Below are positions 56,657 through 64,000 of a stretch of DNA of 64,000 nucleotides, piece after piece (the stretch's first letter is position 1; each line of letters begins with the position of its first letter). The stretch is taken from assembly GCA_039185015.1 (NCBI GenBank), contig JBCDAU010000010.1:62001-126000 (forward strand). Reading direction: 5' to 3'. This stretch comes from JBCBSZ01 sp039185015. GTDB taxonomy: Bacteria > Actinomycetota > Acidimicrobiia > Acidimicrobiales > Poriferisodalaceae. The notes under the pieces were generated by a model. That model saw nothing but the letters and a program-made list of their open reading frames with translations, did no database searches and was not told the origin of the DNA. The translations under genes and the position numbers were made by a program.

Positions 56657-57475
56657 CTAGCTCGACGCCTCCAGCGCTCGCTTGGTGAGCACGCGGGCGA
56701 GGTGCTCGCGGTACTCCGGCGTCGCGTTGAGGTCGGTCGGCGCCTCGGTGCCGTCGGCGGCGAGGGCGGCGGCGTCGTCGATCGACGCCCCACCGGTCAG
56801 CGCCTCCTCGACCGCGGTGGCCCGCAGCGGGGTGGAACCCATGTTGACCAGCGCGACGCCGGTCGTGCCGTTGACGACGGTCGCGACGCCGACGATCGCC
56901 CAGTCCTGGGCCCGGCGGTTGAACTTCTGGTAGTTCCAACCTGCGCCCGGGACCTTCGGGACCCGGATCTCGGTGAGCAGCTCGGTCTCGGTGAGCGCCG
57001 ACTCGAAGTAGCCGGTGAAGAACTCCGTGATCGGGATCTCACGGGTGCCGTCCGGGCCCTGCGCGACGAGGGTCGCACCGAGCGCCAGCGCGGCGGCCGG
57101 AAGGTCCGAGGCCGGGTCGCTGTGGGCGATCGACCCACCGATCGTGCCCCGGTGGCGCACCTGCGGGTCGCCGACCTTGCTGGCGACGTGGGCGAGGATC
57201 GGGCACTGCTCCTGGAGCAGCGAGTTGATCTCGAGGTCCCGGTGGCGGGTCATGGCGCCGATGGCGAGGTGGTCGCCACCGTCACGGACATAGGACAGGT
57301 CCTCGAGCCGGTCGATGTCGACGACGACCGAGGGCACGGCGAGCCGCAGCTTCATCATGGGCAGCAGCGAGTGGCCGCCGGCCATGAGCTTGGCCTCGTC
57401 GCCGTGCTCGCCCAGGAGGGCGATCGCGTGCTCGGCGTTCTCGGCGCGGACGAAGTCGAAGGCGGCGGGGATCAT
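56657..57475 (-). CDS. FAD-binding subunit of a CO dehydrogenase/xanthine dehydrogenase-family enzyme (orphan)
   Basis: The 272-residue flavoprotein resembles coxM. It has AGGHSLLPMMKLRLAVPSVV and TIGGSIAHSDPASDLPAAAL as FAD motifs and RRAQDWAIVGVATVV in the second half. ATG 57475 overlaps the stop of the small subunit (ATGA), and the gene ends at a terminator. No large Mo subunit follows or precedes it within the window, so the partner must be encoded elsewhere, or the pair serves with the coxL at 23909-26278. Confidence 0.92.
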   Translation of the reverse strand: MIPAAFDFVRAENAEHAIALLGEHGDEAKLMAGGHSLLPMMKLRLAVPSVVVDIDRLEDLSYVRDGGDHLAIGAMTRHRDLEINSLLQEQCPILAHVASKVGDPQVRHRGTIGGSIAHSDPASDLPAAALALGATLVAQGPDGTREIPITEFFTGYFESALTETELLTEIRVPKVPGAGWNYQKFNRRAQDWAIVGVATVVNGTTGVALVNMGSTPLRATAVEEALTGGASIDDAAALAADGTEAPTDLNATPEYREHLARVLTKRALEASS

Positions 57476-57942
57476 GCCGAGGCCCCCTCGGCGGCGCAGT
57501 TGAGGACCGACTTCACGATGTTGTGGTAGCCGGTACAGCGGCAGAGGTTCCCCTCGAGGCCCTCGCGGACCTCGTCCTCGGTCGGCGACGGGTTCTCCTC
57601 GAGCAGCGAGACCGCGGCCATGACCATCCCCGGCGTGCAGTAGCCGCACTGGAGGCCGTGGCATTCCCGAAACGACTGCTGCATCGGGTGGAGCTCGTCC
57701 GCCGACGGCGCCAGCCCCTCGATCGTGGTCACCGACCGGCCGTCGGCCTGGACGGCGAGCATGGTGCAGGACTTCACCGACTGCCCGTCCACGTGGACGG
57801 TGCACGCACCGCACGAGGAGGTGTCGCATCCGATGTTCGTGCCGGTCAGGCGCAGGTTCTCACGCAGGTACGAGACGAGAAGCGTCCGCGGCTCCACGTC
57901 CTGCGCGCGCTCTTCGCCGTTGACCGTGATGGTCACCTTCAA
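57472..57942 (-). CDS. 2Fe-2S subunit of a CO dehydrogenase/xanthine dehydrogenase-family enzyme (orphan)
   Basis: The 156-residue protein has both iron-sulfur sites: CDTSSCGACTVHVDGQSVKSC and CGYCTPGMVM with CRCTGYHNIV. The opening KVTITVNGEERAQDVEPRTL is typical. ATG 57942 follows a GGGGG-type ribosome site. It forms an operon with the FAD subunit only. Confidence 0.93.
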   Translation of the reverse strand: MKVTITVNGEERAQDVEPRTLLVSYLRENLRLTGTNIGCDTSSCGACTVHVDGQSVKSCTMLAVQADGRSVTTIEGLAPSADELHPMQQSFRECHGLQCGYCTPGMVMAAVSLLEENPSPTEDEVREGLEGNLCRCTGYHNIVKSVLNCAAEGASA

Positions 57943-58015
57943 GGTCGGTCCCCCTTCGTACGGCTCGGCCAGACCCCGACGGCCCGACGCCGGACATCAT
58001 GCCCCAAGTGGTGGG

Positions 58016-58044
58016 GGAGGTGTCGAACGCCACACGGCACCTCC
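58016..58044. terminator. Possible hairpin between the ABC permease and the orphan 2Fe-2S gene
   Basis: GGAGGTG at 58016-58022 is complementary to CACCTCC at 58038-58044, with a 15-base loop. It follows the permease stop on the minus strand. The stem is short and the loop large, so this is tentative. Confidence 0.3.
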
Positions 58045-58066
58045 TTCGACCGGACCCGTCCGCCCC

Positions 58067-58879
58067 CTACGGGGTGAGCCGACGGAGCCCGGTGACGGCG
58101 TACGCGCCGAGCACGAGGACCAAGCCGGTGAGGGCCACGAGACCGGGCCAGGTGGTGCCCCAGGACCACCCGGCCGGCAACGTCGCCTGGCGAGCGAGCT
58201 CGAGGATGTTGGTCACGGGATTGAGGCGGGCAGCCGTGTGCAGCCAGCCCGTCGCGACCGACAACGGCACCTGCGCGGTCGAGGTGAACAACGTCATGAA
58301 GATGACCACCTGGAACAGCGGAGCGACCCGCTGGTCCTGCGCTCGGTACATGACGCCCAGCGAGAAGCACGACGACGCCACCGACAGCCCCATCGTGGCC
58401 AGCAGCAGGCAGAGCAGCCCGAGGACGCCGCCGTGGACCTCGACGCCGACCAGGAGTCCCACCAGGAACACGGGGACGCCGACGCCGATCGCCCGCGTGA
58501 GCGACATGAGGATGGTGCCGACGAGGATGGCGCTGCGGTGCGCGGGCATCATCAGCAGGCGGTCCTGGAAGCCGGTGTCGATGTCGTTGCCGGTGCTGAA
58601 GCCGGCACCCAGTCCCGAGAACGCGGCCGCCTGCAACAGCGTGAAGGGAACCAGCCAGCTCACGAAGCTGTCGGTCGGGAACTCGGGCAGGTCGGTGAGC
58701 GCCGGGAACAGCCCGCTGTAGGCCAGCAGGAAGAACAGCGGGAAGAACGCCACCGTCACGACCAGTCCGGGGAACCGTGCGGTACGGAGGTTGCCCCGCC
58801 ACCACACCGCCCTCGCCGATCGCCACCAGAGGCGCAGGCCGGTGGCGCGGCCGGTGTGCCGGGCCTCGGCGGCGGTCAC
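58067..58879 (-). CDS. ABC-2 type exporter permease
   Basis: The 270-residue protein has six membrane helices of the ABC-2 family. Landmarks are VTVAFFPLFFLLAYSGLFPA, GNDIDTGFQDRLLMMPAHRS (the coupling-helix region) and RLNPVTNILELARQATLPAG near the end. GTG 58879 overlaps the stop of the preceding permease. With that gene and the ATPase it forms a complete DrrAB-like exporter with two different permeases. Confidence 0.9.
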   Translation of the reverse strand: MTAAEARHTGRATGLRLWWRSARAVWWRGNLRTARFPGLVVTVAFFPLFFLLAYSGLFPALTDLPEFPTDSFVSWLVPFTLLQAAAFSGLGAGFSTGNDIDTGFQDRLLMMPAHRSAILVGTILMSLTRAIGVGVPVFLVGLLVGVEVHGGVLGLLCLLLATMGLSVASSCFSLGVMYRAQDQRVAPLFQVVIFMTLFTSTAQVPLSVATGWLHTAARLNPVTNILELARQATLPAGWSWGTTWPGLVALTGLVLVLGAYAVTGLRRLTP

Positions 58880-59676
58880 TGGCGCAACCTCGCCCGCAGC
58901 GAACGTCCGGCGAGCGCCACCAAGAGCGCCGCGAGGCCGGCGGAGACGGCGACGGCCTGGATGGCACCGGGCCAGTGCCAGCCCGTGATGACGAGGTGCC
59001 GGAGGCCGTTGATGATCCACGACACCGGGTTGAGCCCGGCGACGGTCTCGAACCAGCCGCCCGTCAGCTGGGGCGGGAAGAAGGCCGAGGAGAGGAACAC
59101 GAGCGTGAAGAAGATCGGGAAGTAGCCGTTGACCTCCTCGACGGAGCCCTTGCGGAATCCGATCGCCATGGCGAACGCTCCGATGGCGACCGAGAAGATC
59201 GCTGCGGTGATCGCGATGACCAGCACGCCGGCGATGCCGGCCTGCACCGAGGCGCCGAAGGCGAGCAGCAGCCCGGTGAAGACGATCGCGAGCACGAAGC
59301 CGTAGGCGGCGGTGCCGGCGAGCCGGCCGAGCAGCAGGCTGAGCCGCGACACCGGCGACGAGACCAGCCGGTCGAAGAAGCCGTACTGGATGTCGAGCGC
59401 GACGTCGTTGCCGGCGACCGTCGCCGAGAACATCACGCCCTGCATGAGCGTGGCCGGGAGGAGGAACGAGGCGTAGGAGTCGACCTCGGGGAACCCGTCG
59501 AGGGCACGGGCCCGATCGAGTGCGGCGGCGTTCACTGCGGTGAAGAAGAGCGGGAAGATCAGCCCCGGCACGAACGACTGGGGCTGGCGCATCATGCCCT
59601 TGAGTGACCGGACGGCGAGGGCCAGCGATGGCGCCCACCAGGCTCCTCGGCGGCGTTCGGAGGCGAGGGCGGTCAC
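58876..59676 (-). CDS. ABC-2 type exporter permease
   Basis: The 266-residue protein has six membrane helices. Typical ABC-2 parts are SFVPGLIFPLFFTAVNAAAL, GNDVALDIQYGFFDRLVSSP and GLNPVSWIINGLRHLVITGW. GTG 59676 overlaps the ATPase stop, and its stop overlaps the next permease. Substrates of DrrB-like permeases include lipids and antibiotics; none can be assigned here. Confidence 0.9.
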   Translation of the reverse strand: MTALASERRRGAWWAPSLALAVRSLKGMMRQPQSFVPGLIFPLFFTAVNAAALDRARALDGFPEVDSYASFLLPATLMQGVMFSATVAGNDVALDIQYGFFDRLVSSPVSRLSLLLGRLAGTAAYGFVLAIVFTGLLLAFGASVQAGIAGVLVIAITAAIFSVAIGAFAMAIGFRKGSVEEVNGYFPIFFTLVFLSSAFFPPQLTGGWFETVAGLNPVSWIINGLRHLVITGWHWPGAIQAVAVSAGLAALLVALAGRSLRARLRQ

Positions 59677-60647
59677 GAGCCGGCCGAGGGCGCGCCGCCG
59701 TCGGAGGCGCCCTCCAGGCGGCGTCCGGTGGCGTCGGCGAACACGTCGTCGAGACTGGGTTCGTCGAGCTGGATGTGGTGGAAGTGCAGCTGGGCCTCGT
59801 CGAGCGCCCGAACGACGTCGGCGAGGCGGGCCGACCCGCCCTCGAGCCCGATGGCGACCCGGCCTTCCCGGGCCGGACGCGCCTCACCGAACCGGGCGAG
59901 GACCTCGGCGAAGCGGTCACGGTCGTCCTCGTGGACTTCGAGCCGGAGCGTCGGCGAACCGACCTCGGCCTTCAGCGCCGCCGGACTGCCGGTACGGACG
60001 ATCCGGCCGTGGTCGATGATGCCGACCCGACCGGCGAGCTGATCGGCTTCCTCGAGGTACTGCGTGGTGAGGAAGATCGTGGTCCCGACCTCGGTGTTGA
60101 GCCGAGTGACCTCCTCCCAGAGCGCCACGCGGCTGGTCGGGTCGAGACCGGTGGTCGGCTCGTCGAGGAAGAGCACCGCCGGCTCGTGCACGAGCGACAG
60201 GGCGAGGTCGAGCCGTCGACGCATGCCACCCGAGTAGGTGCCGACCCGTCGGTCGCCGGCTGCGGTCAAGCCCACTCGCTCGAGCAGCAGCTCGCCACGG
60301 GACTCCGCCTCGCGCCGTGGGAGCCCGTGCAGGATCGACTGCAGCTTCAGGAGCTCGGTGCCGGTCATGAGCGGGTCGATCGCCGCATCCTGCAGCGCGA
60401 CGCCGATGGCCGCGCGCACCCGGTCGGCCTCGCGCACGACGTCGAAGCCGGCGACCCGTGCCGCTCCGCCGGTCGGGGTGAGCAGCGTCGTGAGCATCCG
60501 GACCGTCGTCGACTTGCCCGCGCCGTTGGGGCCCAGGAAGCCGTAGATCTCGCCTTCCTCGACCACGAGGTCGACGCCCTGCACGGCGTGCACGTCGCCG
60601 AAGCTGCGTTCGAGGCCCTCGACCTCGATGGGGAGCGTGGTGCTCAT
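59673..60647 (-). CDS. ABC transporter ATPase, DrrA-like
   Basis: The 324-residue ATPase has Walker A (GFLGPNGAGKSTTVRML), a Q-loop (VALQDAAIDPLMTGTE), the signature motif (TYSGGMRRRLDLALSL), Walker B (AVLFLDEPTTGLDP) and the H-loop region (IFLTTQYLEEADQLA), where the usual His is Gln-Tyr, as in DrrA. A DrrA-type C-terminal domain ends with LDEPSLDDVFADATGRRLEG. ATG 60647 overlaps the ftsB stop (ATGA), so the exporter is co-transcribed with ftsB and eno. Confidence 0.93.
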   Translation of the reverse strand: MSTTLPIEVEGLERSFGDVHAVQGVDLVVEEGEIYGFLGPNGAGKSTTVRMLTTLLTPTGGAARVAGFDVVREADRVRAAIGVALQDAAIDPLMTGTELLKLQSILHGLPRREAESRGELLLERVGLTAAGDRRVGTYSGGMRRRLDLALSLVHEPAVLFLDEPTTGLDPTSRVALWEEVTRLNTEVGTTIFLTTQYLEEADQLAGRVGIIDHGRIVRTGSPAALKAEVGSPTLRLEVHEDDRDRFAEVLARFGEARPAREGRVAIGLEGGSARLADVVRALDEAQLHFHHIQLDEPSLDDVFADATGRRLEGASDGGAPSAGS

Positions 60648-61069
60648 CCGCCGTTCACGAGGTACTCGACGCCGGGGAAGGGCCAGCCGGTCGGGAAGTC
60701 GGCGGCCGTCTTCTCCGGCGGGCGGATGACGTAGAGCTCGTCGCTCGGTCGGGCGAGCAGGAACTCGTCGCGAGCCATGAGCTCGGCGGCATCGCGGTCG
60801 CGGAGGGTCTCGGTGCGCTCGGTCAGCTCGTCGAGCTCGGCGTCGAGCTCGGACAGCTCGTCGCGGGCGTCGCCGACCTGAGCCCGTTGGTCGAGCAGCT
60901 GGCGAGTCGGGAACACCGCCACGACCAGCACGATCACGAGCGCGGCCGTGACCCCGACGGGCAACAGCAACCGCACCAGTCGGCGCGAGCGACTGACCTC
61001 GCCGTCCGGCCCGTCGCCGTCGCCGTCGGACGGCGAGGGACGCTCGAGCGTGGTGCTGGGACCGGACAT
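60644..61069 (-). CDS. ftsB: FtsB/DivIC-like septum formation initiator
   Basis: The 141-residue protein is a bitopic cell-division protein: a polar cytoplasmic N-terminus, one helix (LLLPVGVTAALVIVLVVAVF) and an extracytoplasmic coiled coil (ELSELDAELDELTERTETLR). The family end (ARDEFLLARPSDELYVI) is present. It would join FtsL and FtsQ in the divisome. It sits directly after eno, sharing one base of the stop (TGATG), the usual actinobacterial order. Confidence 0.9.
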   Translation of the reverse strand: MSGPSTTLERPSPSDGDGDGPDGEVSRSRRLVRLLLPVGVTAALVIVLVVAVFPTRQLLDQRAQVGDARDELSELDAELDELTERTETLRDRDAAELMARDEFLLARPSDELYVIRPPEKTAADFPTGWPFPGVEYLVNGG

Positions 61070-62343
61070 CAGCGGGCCAGCGCTCCCCGGCCGAGGTACG
61101 CGGCGTCGTCACCCAGCTCCTCCTCGATGCGGAGGAGCTGGTTGTACTTGGCCACGCGATCGCTCCGGGCCGGAGCGCCGGTCTTGATCTGGCCGCAGTT
61201 GGTGGCCACGGCGAGATCCGAGATCGTCACGTCCTCGGTCTCGCCCGAGCGATGCGACATCACACTCGTGTAGCGGGACCGGGTGGCGAGGCCGACGGTC
61301 TGGAGCGTCTCGGTCAGCGAGCCGATCTGGTTGACCTTGACGAGGATCGAGTTCGCGACCCCGGACTCGATGCCGCGGGCGAGCCGGTCGACGTTGGTCA
61401 CGAAGAGGTCGTCGCCCACGAGCTGTACCCGGTCGCCGAGCGACTCGGTGTGGAGCGCCCACCCGTCCCAGTCCTCCTCGGCCATGCCGTCCTCGATCGA
61501 GACGATCGGGTAGCGGTCGCAGAGATCGGCGAGGAGGTCGGCCATCTCCTTCGGGGCGAGGGTGCGGTTCTCGCCGGCGAGGACATAGTTGCCGTCGCGG
61601 TAGAACTCGGTGGAGGCGACGTCCATGGCCAGCGCCATGTCCTCGCCCGGGGTCAGCCCCGACCGCTCGATCGCCTCGACCAGCAGCTGCAGGGCCTCCT
61701 CGTTGGAGCCGAGGTCGGGGGCGAAGCCACCCTCGTCGCCGATGGCGGTGGCCAGCCCACGGTCGCCCAGGACGCCCTTCAGGACGTGGTAGGTCTCGAC
61801 GCCCCAGCGCAGCGCCTCGCTGTAGGAGGCGGCCCCGACCGGCATGAGCATGAACTCCTGGAAGTCCACGTTGTTGTCCGCGTGCTCTCCACCGTTGATG
61901 ACGTTCATCATCGGCACGGGGAGGACGTGCGCGTTGGCGCCGCCGACGTAGCGGTAGAGCGGCAGCGCGACCTCGTCGGCCGCGGCCTTCGCGACCGCGA
62001 GCGAGACGCCGAGGATCGCGTTCGCACCGAGGCGGCCCTTGTTGTCGGTGCCGTCGACGTCCAGCAGCACCCGGTCGATCAGCCGCTGGTCGAGGGCGTC
62101 GAGCCCGTCGAGCACATCGGCGATCTCGTCGTTGACGTTCGACACCGCCGTCGCGACGCCCTTGCCCATCCAGGTGTCACCACCGTCGCGGAGCTCGACC
62201 GCCTCGAACTGGCCGGTGCTGGCGCCCGAGGGGACGATGGCCCGTCCGGAAGCGCCGGAGGCGAGGATCACCTCGACCTCGACGGTGGGGTTGCCGCGGC
62301 TGTCGAGGATCTGACGTCCGAGGACGAAGTCGATCGCGCTCAT
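61069..62343 (-). CDS. eno: Enolase
   Basis: Enolase interconverts 2-phosphoglycerate and phosphoenolpyruvate in glycolysis. The 424-residue sequence is complete: LGRQILDSRGNPTVEVEV at the start, GAILGVSLAVAKAAA-type helix, metal ligands in AMDVAST, SIEDGMAEEDW and GDDLFVTN, and the catalytic lysine in ILVKVNQIGSLTET. SHRSGETEDVTISDLAV is the usual late motif. ATG 62343 was chosen over one nine bases upstream because MSAIDFVLGRQ fits the family. Confidence 0.97.
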   Translation of the reverse strand: MSAIDFVLGRQILDSRGNPTVEVEVILASGASGRAIVPSGASTGQFEAVELRDGGDTWMGKGVATAVSNVNDEIADVLDGLDALDQRLIDRVLLDVDGTDNKGRLGANAILGVSLAVAKAAADEVALPLYRYVGGANAHVLPVPMMNVINGGEHADNNVDFQEFMLMPVGAASYSEALRWGVETYHVLKGVLGDRGLATAIGDEGGFAPDLGSNEEALQLLVEAIERSGLTPGEDMALAMDVASTEFYRDGNYVLAGENRTLAPKEMADLLADLCDRYPIVSIEDGMAEEDWDGWALHTESLGDRVQLVGDDLFVTNVDRLARGIESGVANSILVKVNQIGSLTETLQTVGLATRSRYTSVMSHRSGETEDVTISDLAVATNCGQIKTGAPARSDRVAKYNQLLRIEEELGDDAAYLGRGALAR

Positions 62344-62370
62344 GGCGCCCATCGTGTCAGGTCGCCGGGC

Positions 62371-63156
62371 TCATGCCGCGCCACTTGACACCCTCCAGCG
62401 CCAGGTGGTCGTCGCCACCAGCGGAGCACCGGGCTCGACGACGGCGGGCTGGTGGTTCAAGACGTCCGGGAGGTCGGTCTGGGGTTCGACGCACACGGTG
62501 TGGTCGAGCTCGTCGAAGACGACGTAGTGCAGGCAGTCGCTGTCGATCTCCACCTCGAGCACGCCGGGCCACCGGACGACGGGAGGGCGCTCCAGTTCGG
62601 CGAAGCAGTCGTCCCACGGCCCCGGCGGCGGCGGCCGCAGCCACCGACCACTCGGCAGGCCGGCCTCGTCCCGCTCGGCCATCGCCCCGGCCGCGAGGTC
62701 GACCTCGACGGCGACGCCGTCGAGGTGGCGACGGAACCAGGGGTGCCACCCGACCGAGGCCGGCATCGGCTCGGTCTCGGCGTGGACCTCGATGACCTGC
62801 CGCAGCGCCCCGCCGTCGAGCTCGAAGCGCTGGAGGGCGTGCCCCGGCCACGGCCAGGTCGGGCCGAGATCGCAGCGGATCGCCGCGTCGGCCACCTGCG
62901 TCCACGGCCGGGTGTAGGTGGTGCCGTGGAGGGCGTGGCCGTCGGCGTGGGCCGGGTAGACAGCGGTCGTTCCCCGCCACGAGAACCGAGCGTCGCGGAT
63001 GCGACCGGCCCACGGGATCATCGGGAACGAGCCCCACATCATCGGATGGTCGAGCCGGCCGACGAGCAGCTCGTGACCGTGCACCCGCAACGATCGGAGG
63101 CGACCACCGCCCTCGAGGTCGACGACGACCTCGGCGTCGGGGGAGCTCAGGTGCAC
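62371..63156 (-). CDS. Aldose 1-epimerase (GalM-like)
   Basis: The 261-residue protein has the galactose mutarotase beta-sandwich motifs PMIPWAGRIRDARFSWRGTT, DGHALHGTTYTRPWT (active-site His) and ASVGWHPWFRRHL. The catalytic Glu is near VVEPGAPLVATTTWRW at the C-terminal end. It interconverts sugar anomers. GTG 63156 lies 10 bases after the mazG stop on the same strand, and eno follows, so these may be co-transcribed. Confidence 0.88.
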   Translation of the reverse strand: MHLSSPDAEVVVDLEGGGRLRSLRVHGHELLVGRLDHPMMWGSFPMIPWAGRIRDARFSWRGTTAVYPAHADGHALHGTTYTRPWTQVADAAIRCDLGPTWPWPGHALQRFELDGGALRQVIEVHAETEPMPASVGWHPWFRRHLDGVAVEVDLAAGAMAERDEAGLPSGRWLRPPPPGPWDDCFAELERPPVVRWPGVLEVEIDSDCLHYVVFDELDHTVCVEPQTDLPDVLNHQPAVVEPGAPLVATTTWRWRVSSGAA

Positions 63157-63166
63157 GGCTGCGACC

Positions 63167-64000
63167 TCAGAGCAGACCGGCGGTGGCGAACAACGAACGC
63201 ACCACGGCAGGCTCGGCGTCGAGCAGATCGATGCCGTCCTCGCGGGCCAGCGCTTCCGCGATGCGGAACTGGTCGCCCAGTCGGGCCGTCGAGGCCCGCA
63301 GCGCGGCCTCGGCGTCGACGCCGACGACCCGACTGAGCGTCACGAGCGTGAGCAGCAGCTCCCCGAGGCGCTCCTCGTCGAGCGCGTCCGGGTCGCGCAG
63401 GCTCGAGACCTCGACCGACAGCCCGCCGACGAGCGTTGCGGCGTCGGCGGGAGCGATGCCGGCCTTGCCGATCTTGCCGAGCACCTTCGCGGCGAGCTGC
63501 AACGCCGGGAGCGCGGCCGGGATGCCTTCGAGAAGGGACTCGCGCGACTTCTCGGCCCGCTTGATGCGCTCCCAGTTGCCGACGATCGCGTCCTGCGACT
63601 CCACCTCGACGTCACCGAAGACGTGCGGATGGCGGGAGTAGAGCTTGTCGTGGATGCCGCGGGCGACGTCGCTGAGGTCGAACGCACCGCGCTCGGCAGC
63701 GAGCACCGAGTGGATCATCACCTGGAAGAGCAGATCCCCGAGCTCCTCCTCGAGGTGCTCCACGCCCTCGTCGTCGTCACCGAGGGCATCGATGGCCTCC
63801 AGGACCTCGTGTGCCTCCTCGATCAGTGAGGGGCGCAACGACCGGTGGGTCTGCTCCCGGTCCCACGGGCACTCCTCGCGCAGCGTCCGACTCAGCTCCC
63901 ACAGTCGGACCACCTCCCGGCCGATGGGCGCGGCGAGCTCCGGGATCCACAGGCAGGTCAGGTGATCGGGATCGACGCTGCGGTCGAGGTCGGCCCACGC
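63167..64000 (-). CDS. mazG: MazG-family nucleoside triphosphate pyrophosphohydrolase (5' end outside window)
   Basis: MazG hydrolyses non-canonical or excess NTPs. The core is complete: LWELSRTLREECPWDREQTH, SLRPSLIEEAHEVLEAIDAL, EEELGDLLFQVMIHSVLA with the metal-binding ExxE/D pattern, and LYSRHPHVFGDV. The frame stays open through the right edge of the window, and the extra residues (DPDHLTCLWIPELAAPIGRE) match the linker of actinobacterial MazG, so the true start lies beyond 64000. It may be fused to an upstream domain such as a tetrapyrrole methylase. Confidence 0.92.
   Translation of the reverse strand, partial: AWADLDRSVDPDHLTCLWIPELAAPIGREVVRLWELSRTLREECPWDREQTHRSLRPSLIEEAHEVLEAIDALGDDDEGVEHLEEELGDLLFQVMIHSVLAAERGAFDLSDVARGIHDKLYSRHPHVFGDVEVESQDAIVGNWERIKRAEKSRESLLEGIPAALPALQLAAKVLGKIGKAGIAPADAATLVGGLSVEVSSLRDPDALDEERLGELLLTLVTLSRVVGVDAEAALRASTARLGDQFRIAEALAREDGIDLLDAEPAVVRSLFATAGLL

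Overview
The window is high-GC (roughly 70%) actinobacterial chromosome, most likely from the class Acidimicrobiia (Ilumatobacter/Iamia-like). I infer this from the very high GC, the eno-ftsB and DUF501-ppx pieces of a familiar actinobacterial housekeeping cluster, a MazG of actinobacterial type, a DUF6777 secreted protein, and dense GTG starts with GTGA/ATGA stop-start overlaps. I saw no tRNA, rRNA, insertion sequence, prophage or CRISPR array. The window cuts cydB at its left edge and mazG at its right edge.

Layout. 1-1952: cytochrome bd oxidase (cydAB, minus strand). 2094-7286: a four-gene plus-strand unit of ECF-like sigma factor, small unknown protein, TPR-CHAT cysteine peptidase and secreted subtilase, joined by stop-start overlaps. 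7318-20266: an exopolysaccharide locus in two convergent arms. The plus arm has the initiating phosphoglycosyltransferase, a Wzz-like protein, a glycosyltransferase and a CelD-like acyltransferase. The minus arm has a polymerase, three glycosyltransferases, a Wzx flippase, a polysaccharide deacetylase and a clan GH-A glycosidase. 20337-28702: aerobic carbon monoxide oxidation, with a form I CO dehydrogenase (coxMSL), maturation genes (XdhC-YHS, coxD, coxE), an RDD membrane protein and a divergent LysR regulator. 28724-30801: a second sigma factor with a membrane-anchored propeller-like partner. 30851-35807: a second polymerase/ligase-type membrane protein, a nitroreductase, CtaG, SCO1 and a rhomboid protease.

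35846-35973 holds an apparent small-RNA gene with its own promoter and two long hairpins with matching C-rich loops. 35992-42768: menC-like enzyme, lipoprotein, M18 aminopeptidase, an Fe-S PD-(D/E)XK nuclease, enoyl-CoA hydratase and an SLC13-type transporter. 42828-49301: a long minus-strand operon with a second cox/XdhC maturation set (coxD, coxE, two XdhC pieces, MocA, coxG) followed by DUF501, Ppx and a GNAT. 49349-54343: a nine-repeat secreted DUF6777 protein and an Hsp70-like ATPase anchored in the membrane. 54425-56450: phoX behind a likely PHO box. 56657-57942: an orphan small plus FAD subunit pair of the CO dehydrogenase/xanthine dehydrogenase family. 58067-64000: ABC exporter, ftsB, enolase, aldose epimerase and mazG.

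Taken together, the genes suit an aerobic organism that can draw electrons from CO (coxMSL, coxG, possible menaquinone synthesis through menC, a bd oxidase, and CtaG/SCO1 for haem-copper oxidase assembly), scavenges phosphate and makes a capsule or exopolysaccharide. The most unusual parts are the sigma/TPR-CHAT/subtilase unit and the double-hairpin RNA.
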